A stretch of DNA of 64,000 nucleotides from Bacteroidota bacterium (GTDB lineage: Bacteria; Bacteroidota; Rhodothermia; Rhodothermales; UBA10348). The notes beneath the pieces were generated by a model. The model worked only from the letters and a program-made list of their open reading frames with translations, did not search any database and had not been told where the DNA came from. The stretch is taken from assembly GCA_029262855.1 (NCBI GenBank), contig JAJCYP010000049.1:116744-180743 (forward strand), in the 5' to 3' direction. The position numbers and the translations under genes are program-made. Position 1 is the first letter of the stretch; the number at the start of each line of letters is the position of its first letter. This document shows positions 42,734 to 52,541 of this stretch, one piece after another.

Positions 42734-43747
42734 ATGAGCAACACCACTCAACAGATGGACGGCCTGACTAAATCGGCCGTCTTCCTGGTTTCCCTCGGCG
42801 TGGAAACCGCCTCACTGGTGCTGCAGCGCCTCGAGGAGAGCGAAGTCGAAAAACTGTCCATTGCCATTTCCTATCTCAAGGGGGTGTCCGCCGAAACCGT
42901 GCGCGCGGTATTCCAGGAGTATCTGGATTTCGGTCACACGAATCGCATCATCGGTACCGGTGGCGCGGCGTTCGCCCGACAGGCTGTGGCATCGGCTCTC
43001 GGAGACGAGCAGGCCGAGGCCATGCTCTCGAAGATGGAAACGTCTACCGGCGGCTCTGGCTTCCAGATGCTGAACAACCTTGAGAACTCGCAGCTCGCCG
43101 GATTCCTCCAGAGTGAGCATCCGCAGACTGCTGCGCTGATTCTCTCCCACGTATCAGCGCGCAAGGCGTCCGAAATCGTTGCGCAGCTGCGACCTGAGCA
43201 GCAGGAGGAAGTGGTCTTCCGCCTGGCGACCATGGGGAAGACGTCACCCTCGCTGGTCGAAGAAATCGAAGGAGTTCTCCGCGAACAGGTAGGAAGTGTC
43301 CTCGGTGCCGAACTGAGCACGTCCGGCGGTGTCGAACTCGTCGCTGAGATCCTGAACTACTCGGCGCGGTCCACGGAGCGTCACATTCTGGACTCGATCT
43401 CTGAGCGCGATCCCTCAATCGCGGGCGGCATCAAGGCCTTGATGTTCACTTTCGATGACCTCATCAGTGTGAGCGGTCGCGACATGCAGAAGCTGCTGTC
43501 CCAGATTGACCAGCGCGACCTCATTCTGGCGTTGAAGGGCTCCACGGAAGAGCTCAAGACCAAATTGATGGAAAACGTCTCCGAACGTGCGGCTGCCGGC
43601 ATCACGGAAGAACTCGAACTGCTGGGCCCCGTCAAGATGAGTGACATCGAGGATGCGCAACGACGCATCGTGGAAGAGGCCCAGAACATGGAAGAGCGAG
43701 AGGAAATTTCGCTGGGTCGCGAGGCCTCAGACGAAATGGTGCTCTGA
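42734..43747 (+). CDS. fliG: Flagellar motor switch protein FliG
   Basis: 337 residues, the standard length. The middle domain has LRPEQQEEVVFRLATM (the EHPQ-type motif appears as QSEHPQTAALILSHV), and the C-terminal domain has MFTFDDLISVSGRDMQKLL and LILALKGSTEELKTKLMENV, the torque helix region with charged residues. FliG couples MotA to rotor turning. It is 14 nt after fliF and 3 nt before fliH. Confidence 0.97.
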   Translation: MSNTTQQMDGLTKSAVFLVSLGVETASLVLQRLEESEVEKLSIAISYLKGVSAETVRAVFQEYLDFGHTNRIIGTGGAAFARQAVASALGDEQAEAMLSKMETSTGGSGFQMLNNLENSQLAGFLQSEHPQTAALILSHVSARKASEIVAQLRPEQQEEVVFRLATMGKTSPSLVEEIEGVLREQVGSVLGAELSTSGGVELVAEILNYSARSTERHILDSISERDPSIAGGIKALMFTFDDLISVSGRDMQKLLSQIDQRDLILALKGSTEELKTKLMENVSERAAAGITEELELLGPVKMSDIEDAQRRIVEEAQNMEEREEISLGREASDEMVL

Positions 43748-43750
43748 TCC

Positions 43751-44518
43751 ATGGCACGAATTCCAGCAGCACAAATCGCCGGCCCCCGTGAATCGAGCGA
43801 TCGGACAGCATCCAGTCGGGTTCTCAAATCCGGAATCCTTGGCGGCGACTCCCGTACCGTAATGATCGGCACTCCGGTACGAGCCAGCGTGACTCCCGAG
43901 GCCAAGGAGACCTTCAACCAGGAACCCGTCGAGGCCCCGACCGCCGAAATTGAGCAACTGAAACAGCGCCTCTCGAGCAGTCAGCGCAGCATGGAACGCC
44001 GCCTGGCGAAGGAGGTCGCAGAAGCCCGTGAGGCGGCTCTTGAAGATGGGTTTCAGCGCGGCCAGGCCGCAGCCGTCAAGCACATTGAGTCCGAGCGCGC
44101 CAACTTGATGCGCGCGATGGACGGAGTAACAGCGGCGTGGGATTCCCTCTCGGCGAATTCAGAGCCCCTCCTCGCAGAACTGGCCTTCAAAATGGTGGAA
44201 GCCATTCTGGAGTCTCCGCTTCCCGAGAACATGCGGGCCCTGTCCACGGGTGCACTCAGCGATGCGATGGAGAAATTGGCTGACAGCCGATCGGTTCAGG
44301 TCTCCCTGCATCCAGCCGACTACATGATGCTGGATGAAAGCGCCGTCCTGGTCCCACTCACACAGAATCATCCGAACATTTCGTGGCGAACGGATGCCTC
44401 GATGGAACGAGGCGATTGGGAGGCCCAGTCTGCTGAGGCGGTCATTCGCCGCGTGGCCAAGGAATTGCTCGCCGACCTTCGCAGCCGCCTTTCTCACCTC
44501 AACGGAGAGGATGCCTGA
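43751..44518 (+). CDS. fliH: FliH-like flagellar export ATPase regulator
   Basis: 255 residues. The middle is helical and charged (VAEAREAALEDGFQRGQAAA), followed by the C-terminal FliH/HrpE domain with ELAFKMVEAILESPLP, VQVSLHPADYMML and WRTDASMERGDWEAQS, the last resembling the conserved GxCxxE-type segment. FliH holds the FliI ATPase at the export gate. The stop overlaps the fliI start (TGATG). Confidence 0.87.
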   Translation: MARIPAAQIAGPRESSDRTASSRVLKSGILGGDSRTVMIGTPVRASVTPEAKETFNQEPVEAPTAEIEQLKQRLSSSQRSMERRLAKEVAEAREAALEDGFQRGQAAAVKHIESERANLMRAMDGVTAAWDSLSANSEPLLAELAFKMVEAILESPLPENMRALSTGALSDAMEKLADSRSVQVSLHPADYMMLDESAVLVPLTQNHPNISWRTDASMERGDWEAQSAEAVIRRVAKELLADLRSRLSHLNGEDA

Positions 44519-45837
44519 TGTCCTTTCTCGCCACGTGTATCGAGAAGGTGGTGACCCAGCCGGTCGAGCCACAACACTATGGACGCGTCTCCTCGGTAGT
44601 CGGGATGCTGATCGAGGCGTCGAATCTGAACGCCGCGCTCGGCGATCTATGCGAGATTCAGGATTCGCCGGGCGGACCCATCCGCATGGCCGCGGAAGTA
44701 GTTGGTCTTCGCGGTGCGACCTCCCTCCTTTTGCCGCTCGGACGCAGTTCCGGGCTCGCATCCGGCCATCTGATTCGCCGCTCCACCAATCCGCTGACGG
44801 TTGCCGTCGGTGAAAGCCTCCTTGGCCGGGTTGTGGATTCCAACGGTCGTCCCATTGATGACAAGGGACCCATTCAGACCACGTCTGAGCAACTGGTCCA
44901 TGCCGATCCACCGCCGGCGCTGAAACGACACATGATCTCGGAGCGCCTCAAGACCGGTGTCCGCTCGCTGGACGCCTTTGCGGCATTGGGCAAAGGGCAG
45001 CGTCTAGGCATCTTTGCCGGCTCCGGCGTTGGCAAGAGTTCGCTCCTTGGCATGATCGCCCGGGAGGCAGAGGCCGATGTCAACGTCATTGCCCTCATCG
45101 GAGAGCGGAGTCGCGAGGTTCAGGAGTTCATCGTTGACAATCTTGGCGATGAGGGTCTACGCAAGTCCGTCGTGATTGCCGTAACCGGCGACCAGGCCGC
45201 CATGAGCCGGGTCAAGGGTGCGTTCGTCGCCACGGCCATTGCCGAATACTTCCGGGACCGCGGCAAGAACGTGCTCCTGATGATGGATTCGGTCACGCGT
45301 GTGGCCATGGCCCAACGCGAGATAGGCCTGGCCGTCGGCGAACCCCCGACAACCCGCGGGTACACACCGAGCGTTTTTTCGATTCTGCCTCAATTGCTTG
45401 AACGTGCGGGGCCAGGCACGAACGGGTCCATCACGGGCATCTTTACCGTCCTGGTTGATGGCGACGACATGAATGACCCGGTAGCCGATGCGGCCCGAGG
45501 CATCCTCGACGGCCACATCGTCCTCAGCCGCAAGCTGGCCCACGCCAACCACTTCCCGGCCATCGACGTCCTTCAAAGCGTCAGCAGGGTCATGCCTCGG
45601 GTGTGTACACCGGAGGCGGTTTCCGCCGCGGCCAATGCCCGATCCCTGCTGGCAGGCTACGACGAAGTCGAGGATCTCATTCGTGTCGGGGCCTATGTGC
45701 AGGGCTCCGATGCCCGGGCTGACCGCTCGATTCAGGCGCATGATGCATTGCGCGGCTTCCTCATCCAGGGCCTGTCTGAAATCCCCGAAGTGGATCCACA
45801 GGAGCAGTTGGTCAGCATCCTGAATCAGTACGGATGA
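44518..45837 (+). CDS. fliI: Flagellum-specific ATPase FliI
   Basis: 439 residues, normal for FliI. Walker A is GIFAGSGVGKSSLLG, Walker B is NVLLMMDSVTRVAMAQREIGLAVGEPPTTRGY (in two pieces), with IGERSREVQEF between. It hydrolyses ATP to help unload export substrates at the flagellar type III gate. It begins inside the fliH stop and is followed after 95 nt by fliJ. Confidence 0.97.
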   Translation: MSFLATCIEKVVTQPVEPQHYGRVSSVVGMLIEASNLNAALGDLCEIQDSPGGPIRMAAEVVGLRGATSLLLPLGRSSGLASGHLIRRSTNPLTVAVGESLLGRVVDSNGRPIDDKGPIQTTSEQLVHADPPPALKRHMISERLKTGVRSLDAFAALGKGQRLGIFAGSGVGKSSLLGMIAREAEADVNVIALIGERSREVQEFIVDNLGDEGLRKSVVIAVTGDQAAMSRVKGAFVATAIAEYFRDRGKNVLLMMDSVTRVAMAQREIGLAVGEPPTTRGYTPSVFSILPQLLERAGPGTNGSITGIFTVLVDGDDMNDPVADAARGILDGHIVLSRKLAHANHFPAIDVLQSVSRVMPRVCTPEAVSAAANARSLLAGYDEVEDLIRVGAYVQGSDARADRSIQAHDALRGFLIQGLSEIPEVDPQEQLVSILNQYG

Positions 45838-45932
45838 TGTCCAGGAAGCACAGACTCTGTGGTCTTGGCCGGCATTTTGCTGCTCCTCGGCGAGAGTCCC
45901 CCACACGCCTTAAACCGGGTAGTTAGACCCCA

Positions 45933-46388
45933 ATGCCGGGAAAAAAATTCCATTTTAGACTGGAGGCCGTCCGCAAACTCCGCTACCTCGAAGCCGAGCG
46001 TGCGAAAGTTGAGTTGGCCGAAGCCGTGGGCCGGGTGGTCCAGGCCCGTGAAGCGCTGCGAGCCAGTCAGGAAGAGCTGGATGACCTGATGACGCGAGCC
46101 GCTTCGGGTCGCGCCATCACGGATCTCCGACGCTTCGCCCAGGCACGTTCCGAGGCCATCGACCGCGCCGAGTCACTCCGTTTTCAGGTGCGCGAACTTG
46201 AGGCCGCCGAACTCCGCGCCAAAGAAGCTCTGGCCGCCCGCATGCGTGACCATCAGGCTCTGGAAGACCTCCGGGCCCGGCAGCTGGAGGAGTTCAAGAA
46301 CGAAGCCGACCGTGTAGATCAGCTTGCCCTGGACGAGTTTGGCGTCATCGGCTATTCCCGCAGACAGGCCCAGAGCGCGGTTCGATGA
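45933..46388 (+). CDS. fliJ: FliJ-like export chaperone
   Basis: 151 residues, one long coiled coil: FHFRLEAVRKLRYLEAER at the start is the FliJ hallmark. FliJ forms the central stalk of the FliI hexamer and links it to FlhA. The gap before it (45838-45932) contains no clear promoter. It overlaps the motE-like gene by 4 nt. Confidence 0.88.
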   Translation: MPGKKFHFRLEAVRKLRYLEAERAKVELAEAVGRVVQAREALRASQEELDDLMTRAASGRAITDLRRFAQARSEAIDRAESLRFQVRELEAAELRAKEALAARMRDHQALEDLRARQLEEFKNEADRVDQLALDEFGVIGYSRRQAQSAVR

Positions 46389-46948
46389 GAATAGTCCTTC
46401 TCATAGCGCTCACCATCCTCGCTTTCGGGGGTTCGTTTCTTGGCGTGTATATGTCGATCGAGCCGCCTGAACAGCCAACCGAACTGCTCGCGCCGGACAG
46501 TCTCGACGTCGGCGCTCTTACCGATTCACTGGGCCGGGAAGCATGGGGCGCCAGCCTGGCTGCCCAGTCCAGTCTCATGGCTTCACTCGTGGACTCACTG
46601 GCCGTTTCCCGTGGCCGCGTGATTGCCGCCAGGGCAAGGATTGAAGGACTGTCGGAAGAAATCCGAACCCTGCGCACCGCTGCAACGGCGCGAGAATCCA
46701 GACAGGAGATTGCCACCGGAATGGCGGCCACACTGCCGAAGCTCGACCAGAAGGAACTGACTCCCATTCTCGACGGCCTGGATGACAGCAGTCTGGATGA
46801 CCTCTTTCAGGCTGCCTCGACCCGAAACCGGACAGCCATCCTTCAGGCTCTTCAGCCCGAACGGGCCTCCGCGTTGGTCGAACGCAGAATTGCCCCGGAA
46901 CGGGCCGAGGTTTCGCCCATCGCTGCCGATTCTACCTCCCAAAACTAG
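46385..46948 (+). CDS. MotE-like membrane-anchored flagellar protein
   Basis: 187 residues. One N-terminal membrane helix (about 3-22) is followed by a helical periplasmic region (about 70-110) and a C-terminal MgtE-N-like segment (AATLPKLDQKELTPILDGLDDSSLDDLF). The layout matches MotE/FlbB-like proteins that sit between fliJ and fliK in many genomes and stabilise the motor. The match is by architecture and position. Confidence 0.72.
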   Translation: MRIVLLIALTILAFGGSFLGVYMSIEPPEQPTELLAPDSLDVGALTDSLGREAWGASLAAQSSLMASLVDSLAVSRGRVIAARARIEGLSEEIRTLRTAATARESRQEIATGMAATLPKLDQKELTPILDGLDDSSLDDLFQAASTRNRTAILQALQPERASALVERRIAPERAEVSPIAADSTSQN

Positions 46949-46954
46949 ACGCCT

Positions 46955-49900
46955 GTGACGCCCTCCGCCCTCCCGATATTGTTTGGCAAGCCCTCCGTCA
47001 CTTCCGTGAGCGGTTCGCAGCCCTCTGATCCGTCGCGATCCGCCGGATCCGGTGAGTCGACATCCTTCGCCGGGGTTTTGGAAGATGCCGGCCGAGAGGT
47101 CCGGCAGTTGGGACCGATATCGCATAAGGCGGGCCAGTCGAGCGGAGACGGGCACAAGGCACCTCACGCCAACGGTCAGGCCATTGACGGGGACACTTCG
47201 GGCGGTTCCAGTGAACTTGATCAGTCCTTGCGGGGCGGCTCCGAACCGGCTTCGACACGCACCGCGGGTTCCGCACCCTCCGCGAGTCTGGTTTCCGAGG
47301 TCGCGGAAGCCGGCGGCTCCGCAGCCGGCATCGCCCGGACGCCGAACGAACCGGGATCCCGCTCACCTCTCGGCGAGACCCTCGTTGTCACCACCTCCGC
47401 TCCCCTGGTCGCTCCGGACACTGAGGCCGGCGTGGCCCTCCCGCCTGATGGCGGAACTGCTCTTCCCCTCAAATCCGCGCCTTTCTCCTGGGCTTCGCAG
47501 GATTCGGCTGCACCTCCCAGTATCGAATGGATCGGCTCCGCACGGTCGGACTTGAGTGGCGAAGTCACCGCTGTCGCACCTGGCGAGGGCGCTGATCCGG
47601 GATCTCAGGAACTGACCGCGCTCAGCCTGACTCCGATGCCGCAGAGCACGGATGCGTCGCGCGAAGTCACCGTGGAACCGGGGCATTCCCAGCCGCGCCT
47701 CCATCCCTCCCGCCCCGCGCTCGTCCCGACCCTGCCCGTGAGCGGCGACGAACTCTCGACGGACTCGCCCCTTGCAATTACCCGTCCCGCGGCCGAGCCA
47801 ACGGTGACGCCCGCCGTTGACGACGCCAAACCAGGAGGGCCGAGTCTGAATGTGGACGCTTCCCATTCGCCCGGCCTCTCCGTCTCCCACACCGGAGCCG
47901 AAGCGCTGAACGTCATCGTTGACGCGGAGACTGGCTCAGAAGCCGTCGCTGACCCCGTCGGCCCTGCCGTTGAACGGACCCCAGAGCCCCTTCCTACCTC
48001 AGGCCTCGCGCCGGCGCCGGTGACCGGGAGGCCGACTCCCGCGTCCAGCACAGGAAGGCAAGGACTTACCCTCGAAGAAGTGGCGGCAACGACCGGGGTC
48101 TTTCCGAAGGCCGTCGCCGGCGCGACCACCGAAGCATCGAGCGACGGCGCGACCGCCGCGACCGCCGGAGGTGCGACGACCGGAGCCACAGGGACCGAAG
48201 CCGCACCGACCCGAGCCCCGGCAGCAGGTGCCGCTCCAACCACGGCCGCAACAACCGGAACCGGCGTACCCGAAGCCGCCGCGGCCGCAACAACCGATGC
48301 CGGCGTACCCGAAGCCGCCACGGCCGCAGCAACCGGTGCCGGCGTACCCGAAGCCGCCACGGCCGCAACAACCGGAGCCGGCGTACCCGAGGCCGCCACG
48401 GCCGCAGCCACAGCCACGGCCGCAGCAACTGGGGCCGCACCGGCGACGCCCGCTGCGGGCACCAACCCACTCCTTGTCGTTCCCGCCGACTCCTCGACGC
48501 CTCCGTCAACGACTCGGGCACCGCTCGCCACTTCGTCCCCAGCTTTCGAGGCCCCCCAATCGACTGCACCGGCTCCGACCGGACTGACTTTCGCGACCCA
48601 TGCAATCAGCACGGAGGAAGGCCTCACAGGCGATTCTCCCGCGACTCCCGAGAAGGGCCGGCAGCCCTGGGCTTCGGCCGCCCCCGAGGCGGCTTCAGGC
48701 TCCAAACCCTCCCGCACCGCGCCGGGCAAACTTCCTCTTCCCGCGGATTTACACCCCGGCCCCGAAGCGGCGACGAGGTCCTCCGCCGAGGGCGGGTCCC
48801 GCGAGGGAAGTGCCCGCCCGCTCACGGGCACCGCGGCCAGTACCACGGCATCCTCACGGCCTGAAACTCATACAGCTGGGCCGCTACTCCGCGACATCCC
48901 GGCCCAGGCCCCGTCACCGTCGGTTCGCTCCGCATCGGCCGAAACGAAACCAGTCGGCCCATCCGCCGCAGAGCTTACAGGCACAACAGGTACACAGGAT
49001 CCGGCACCCGCTGCGGGCGCTACTCCGGAGCGCGGCGCAGCCAGCACGGCCCCTCCGGTTCCCGACCGCACCACCCGCCCGGCAGACATCCGGGCGGACG
49101 CGCTGTTCGCCGACCGCAGCCCGGGCGACGCAGACGCCACCCCTCACGAGCCCGTTGAGGATGCACAACCCGCTCGCCGAGCTCCCCTCAGAAGTCAGGC
49201 TCGCGACGCCCACTCTCGGAGTCTGTCCTTCGCCCCGGCCACAGCCGAGCCTGCACCTGCGCCGCAACGGCCAGTGTTCAGCCTGCGGTCGCTGTATGAC
49301 GCACGCCAGGCCACGGATCCGACTGTCACGGCCGGACCCGTTTCCGAAGGCACTCGGACCGCCGACCTGGCCCCAGCCGCTCCCCGGATGTCCGAAGACG
49401 GCGTCTCCGCTCCGACGAGACAGGCTCCGACGGGACAGGCTCCGACGGGACAGGCTCTGACGGGACGTGGTCGCTTACGCCAAGTTCATGCGGACTCGAC
49501 CTCCGGTTCGACCATCAGTTCAGGCTCCACGCCAACGCCAGCGCTCCGACCCGGGGAGACCCAACCCGCAGCCCCTGCTACACCGGCCACCTCAGCATCC
49601 CCGACCAGCGATCTCGATGGTGCTGATGCGACGCTGGCGCCTCCGGTCCATCCTTCGGATTCGGTAGAAGCCCCAGAGCCTCGCCAGGAATCCGAAAGGT
49701 CCGAGACCCAGGGTCAGGTGAAGACCGCCCACTCGGCTCAGTCCGGTACCAGTTTCTCCGGAGGCGGCGGCCAGGGTAAAAAGGGTCAGCCTTCGACGCC
49801 CTCAGCCGCTGTTCTCGGCATGGAGCAGTTGGACGAGACGGCCCCAATTTTTGAGGCTCCGGGTTTCGACCCGATGGCCGCAGATCCGATGTCCGACACT

Positions 49901-50425
49901 TCGCGTCGGCTGGATGCCCGCGTCCTGGAGGTCCTGGACGGATGGTTTGGTGATTCGGCACCCGGCGCCGCGGAACGAGCCGTAGCCGGTCGCGGTCGCG
50001 GCGGGACCGTAGCCTCCGCGTGGCTGCGTGCGGTCCGTACCAGCTTGAATACTGAGACCGCTGACCAGGACCCCACGGCGTGGAAGGAAATGACGATTGA
50101 ACTCGAGGACGGCCTTGGGTCTGTCAGCATTCGTGCGCGCCGCGACTCCGATCAGCTCTCGCTCCAGATCCTGACCACGGACCCTGCAACCGGCAGTCGC
50201 CTTTCCTCTGCCACGGATCGCCTTCAGACCGAGCTTCGTGACCGTTACGGCGCCGAAGTCGACCTCTCCTTTGCCTCCCACTCTGATGGACACCAACAGG
50301 AGCAGGCCGCGAATGCCGGCTCCGGATCGGGCGTCTCAGGTTTCTCAGACCGTTCTGGTTCCGACTCCATCGAATCCACAGACTCCGAATCCCGACGCGG
50401 CGCTGACCGCGTCTGGGTCGGATAA
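46955..50425 (+). CDS. fliK: Very long hook-length control protein FliK
   Basis: 1156 residues, about three times typical FliK, GTG start. Almost the whole protein up to residue 950 is low-complexity Ala/Pro/Ser/Thr-rich sequence with internal repeats. Only the C-terminal domain (about 1010-1110) is ordered: WKEMTIELEDGLGSVSIRAR and SATDRLQTELRDRYG match the FliK export-switch domain. FliK is secreted during hook growth and acts as a molecular ruler. The reading frame is open throughout, and position between the motE-like gene and flgD fits. A longer ruler would predict a long hook. Confidence 0.88.
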   Translation: MTPSALPILFGKPSVTSVSGSQPSDPSRSAGSGESTSFAGVLEDAGREVRQLGPISHKAGQSSGDGHKAPHANGQAIDGDTSGGSSELDQSLRGGSEPASTRTAGSAPSASLVSEVAEAGGSAAGIARTPNEPGSRSPLGETLVVTTSAPLVAPDTEAGVALPPDGGTALPLKSAPFSWASQDSAAPPSIEWIGSARSDLSGEVTAVAPGEGADPGSQELTALSLTPMPQSTDASREVTVEPGHSQPRLHPSRPALVPTLPVSGDELSTDSPLAITRPAAEPTVTPAVDDAKPGGPSLNVDASHSPGLSVSHTGAEALNVIVDAETGSEAVADPVGPAVERTPEPLPTSGLAPAPVTGRPTPASSTGRQGLTLEEVAATTGVFPKAVAGATTEASSDGATAATAGGATTGATGTEAAPTRAPAAGAAPTTAATTGTGVPEAAAAATTDAGVPEAATAAATGAGVPEAATAATTGAGVPEAATAAATATAAATGAAPATPAAGTNPLLVVPADSSTPPSTTRAPLATSSPAFEAPQSTAPAPTGLTFATHAISTEEGLTGDSPATPEKGRQPWASAAPEAASGSKPSRTAPGKLPLPADLHPGPEAATRSSAEGGSREGSARPLTGTAASTTASSRPETHTAGPLLRDIPAQAPSPSVRSASAETKPVGPSAAELTGTTGTQDPAPAAGATPERGAASTAPPVPDRTTRPADIRADALFADRSPGDADATPHEPVEDAQPARRAPLRSQARDAHSRSLSFAPATAEPAPAPQRPVFSLRSLYDARQATDPTVTAGPVSEGTRTADLAPAAPRMSEDGVSAPTRQAPTGQAPTGQALTGRGRLRQVHADSTSGSTISSGSTPTPALRPGETQPAAPATPATSASPTSDLDGADATLAPPVHPSDSVEAPEPRQESERSETQGQVKTAHSAQSGTSFSGGGGQGKKGQPSTPSAAVLGMEQLDETAPIFEAPGFDPMAADPMSDTSRRLDARVLEVLDGWFGDSAPGAAERAVAGRGRGGTVASAWLRAVRTSLNTETADQDPTAWKEMTIELEDGLGSVSIRARRDSDQLSLQILTTDPATGSRLSSATDRLQTELRDRYGAEVDLSFASHSDGHQQEQAANAGSGSGVSGFSDRSGSDSIESTDSESRRGADRVWVG
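48250..48410 (+). repeat. Four tandem 39-bp units inside fliK
   Basis: The GTACCC of each unit recurs at 48266, 48305, 48344 and 48383, exactly 39 nt apart. Each unit encodes a 13-residue block of the type GAGVPEAATAATT. It is a likely hotspot for length change of the FliK ruler. Confidence 0.88.
49409..49468 (+). repeat. Four tandem 15-bp units inside fliK
   Basis: GCTCCGACGGGACAG and close variants occur four times in a row, encoding APTGQ-like pentapeptides (TRQAPTGQAPTGQALTG). This is a second length-variable patch in the same gene. Confidence 0.8.
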
Positions 50426-50436
50426 CACCCGAAGAC

Positions 50437-51126
50437 ATGTCCATCGATCCACTTGGAATAGTCCCCATTGAACTCCGCGGGACACCCGGGGCCCCGAAGT
50501 CCTCGGACTCGTCAGTCATGGGACGCGATGAGTTCCTTCGCCTTCTGGTGACCCAGTTGGGGAATCAAGATCCGCTCAACCCACTGGAAGGGCAGGAATT
50601 CGCAGCCCAGTTGGCCCAGTTCACATCCGTCGAGCAGCTCATCAACATCGACGAGACGCTCTCTCAACAAGGCGAGATGAATGCCCTGCTCGCGCAGAGC
50701 ATGAACAACGGCGTGGCCGCCGGCCTGATTGGTCAGACCATTGAATCTCCCGGAAACCAGATGAACTGGGACGGCGAGAATGCCCCAAGCGGCAAGTTCT
50801 CGCTGGAGGGCAATGCGGCCACGGTTCAGGTCGAAGTCCGCGACAGTACCGGATTCCTGGTTCGCACCGTGGACTACGGCGCGCTCGGCAAGGGCGATCA
50901 AGACTTTACCTGGGACGGCAAGGATGACGCCGGCAACAGCGTCGCCGAGGGGGTCTACACCACCACCGTCGTCGCCCAGGACACTAACGGGGAGGCTGTT
51001 GCCTCCAATTCTACCATTCGCGGGGCAGTGTCCCGCGTCACCTTCTCTCCCGAGGGCGTCTTCCTGTGGATTGGACAATTGTCCGTCAACATGAGCAACG
51101 TCGAGTCGGTCGGCGAATCTGCCTGA
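50437..51126 (+). CDS. flgD: Flagellar hook capping/assembly protein FlgD
   Basis: 229 residues. The N-terminal motif DEFLRLLVTQLGNQDPLNPL is diagnostic, followed by EFAAQLAQFTSVEQL and an Ig-like domain with WDGKDDAGNSVAEGVYT. FlgD caps the growing hook. It is 11 nt after fliK and 49 nt before flgE. Confidence 0.96.
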   Translation: MSIDPLGIVPIELRGTPGAPKSSDSSVMGRDEFLRLLVTQLGNQDPLNPLEGQEFAAQLAQFTSVEQLINIDETLSQQGEMNALLAQSMNNGVAAGLIGQTIESPGNQMNWDGENAPSGKFSLEGNAATVQVEVRDSTGFLVRTVDYGALGKGDQDFTWDGKDDAGNSVAEGVYTTTVVAQDTNGEAVASNSTIRGAVSRVTFSPEGVFLWIGQLSVNMSNVESVGESA

Positions 51127-51175
51127 CCGACCAGGGAACCATTACTACCGCCAACACAAACCGCCAATACACACC

Positions 51176-52399
51176 ATGATCAGCTCGCTTCGTACCGGTG
51201 TCTCTGGTCTGAAAACACATCAGACCAAAATGGACGTCACCGGCAACAACATCGCCAACGTGAATACGATCGGCTTCAAGAGAAGCCGTACCGCCTTCAC
51301 CGACGTCCTCGGACAACGCATGCTCGGCACAAACCGGAGCTCACGTGGTGCCGCCGTAAACACCTCATTTGTTGGATTCGGCGTTCAGGTCTCGTCCATC
51401 GACCGAAACTGGAACCAGGGTGCCCTCGAAAACACCAGCTATCCTACGGATCTCGCGCTTAACGGCGACGGATTCTTCATAGTCTCCAACGGGGAGCGCG
51501 AGATGCTGACCCGAAACGGACGGTTCGAGTTCGGAGCCGACGGCAAACTCATCAACAAGGCTGGACTTAACGTCCAGGGCTTCAATGTTGACGTCGATGG
51601 CAAGGTCGACCAGAGCGCGCTCGTGGACATCGAGATCAACTGGTCGTCCCAGTCTCTCGCCAACGCCACTGACGAGGTCGTGGTCGGCGGGAATCTCTCG
51701 GCCGACGCCGCAGTCGGTGATGAAGTCAACATCTCGACCGTCATCTACGACGACCAGGGAACGGCTCACACTGCCCTGATCACGTACGAAAAGACGGCCG
51801 ATGACACGTGGAACTATGACATTTCCTACGGCGGGAGCCTGACTCCGGCAGCGTTCGCGACGGCAACGGGTTCCCTGAGCTTTGAGACGGACGGCTCGCT
51901 GACCAGCTCGACGCCAGTCGACGTGACGTGGGATGCCGAGTATGCCGACAGCTCAAGCACGTTCGCCGTGAACATCGAGAACATTACCCAGACCTCGGGC
52001 AACGACACGGCCATCGTTCGCTCTCAGAACGGTTACCAGTCCGGAAAGCTTATCGGCTACGTCATCGCACCCAACGGCATGGTCTCGCTCAACTACTCCA
52101 ACGGAGAGAGCCAGCAACTCTACCAGATGGCGATTGCGACGGTGAACAACCCGAACGGACTCGATAACGTCGGTGACGGCCAGTACGCCACCACCGCATC
52201 GAGTGGAAACATGATCAAGGGTCGAGCCGGAAACGAGATCGAGACCGGAATCGTGGCCGGGGCGCTTGAAATGTCCAATGTGGATCTCGCCACCGAGTTC
52301 ACGGACATGATTGTCGCCCAGCGCGGTTACCAGGCCGGCGCTCGGGTGATAACCACCTCGGATGAGATCCTTCAGGAAACCGTCAACCTGAAGCGTTAA
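51176..52399 (+). CDS. flgE: Flagellar hook protein FlgE
   Basis: 407 residues. It starts SLRTGVSGLKTHQTKMDVTG and has NNIANVNTIGFKRSRT, the family signature; the C-terminus has VDLATEFTDMIVAQRGYQAG. The centre has DLALNGDGFF and long beta-rich D1/D2 domains. FlgE polymerises into the hook universal joint. A strong terminator follows at 52439-52470. Confidence 0.96.
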   Translation: MISSLRTGVSGLKTHQTKMDVTGNNIANVNTIGFKRSRTAFTDVLGQRMLGTNRSSRGAAVNTSFVGFGVQVSSIDRNWNQGALENTSYPTDLALNGDGFFIVSNGEREMLTRNGRFEFGADGKLINKAGLNVQGFNVDVDGKVDQSALVDIEINWSSQSLANATDEVVVGGNLSADAAVGDEVNISTVIYDDQGTAHTALITYEKTADDTWNYDISYGGSLTPAAFATATGSLSFETDGSLTSSTPVDVTWDAEYADSSSTFAVNIENITQTSGNDTAIVRSQNGYQSGKLIGYVIAPNGMVSLNYSNGESQQLYQMAIATVNNPNGLDNVGDGQYATTASSGNMIKGRAGNEIETGIVAGALEMSNVDLATEFTDMIVAQRGYQAGARVITTSDEILQETVNLKR

Positions 52400-52438
52400 T
52401 TCCAGGGTCTTGAAAGGCAGTCTAGAGGGCTCCGCCTA

Positions 52439-52470
52439 AAGGGCTCCGCGAGTTTCGCGGGGCCCTTTTT
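52439..52470 (+). terminator. Rho-independent terminator after flgE
   Basis: The arms AAGGGCTCCGCGA (52439-52451) and TCGCGGGGCCCTT (52455-52467) pair over 13 bp with one wobble and a 3-nt loop, followed by a T run. It ends the flgB-flgE transcript and makes the CheW-like/mot genes a new unit. Confidence 0.9.
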
Positions 52471-52541
52471 GCGTTTGAGCAGCCGGGCTCGCGGTCGATA
52501 CGTCAGGTATCCCCAGACGCCGCAGTCATGCCAGGCCAGCC

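Noticed and set aside
48250..48410. Regularly spaced repeats resembling a CRISPR array
   Set aside because: The units are contiguous 39-bp coding repeats without spacers, in frame within fliK.
47605..48846. 413-codon minus-strand ORF opposite fliK
   Set aside because: It is an Ala/Val-rich mirror of low-complexity high-GC sequence; the plus frame has the FliK C-terminal domain and correct operon position.
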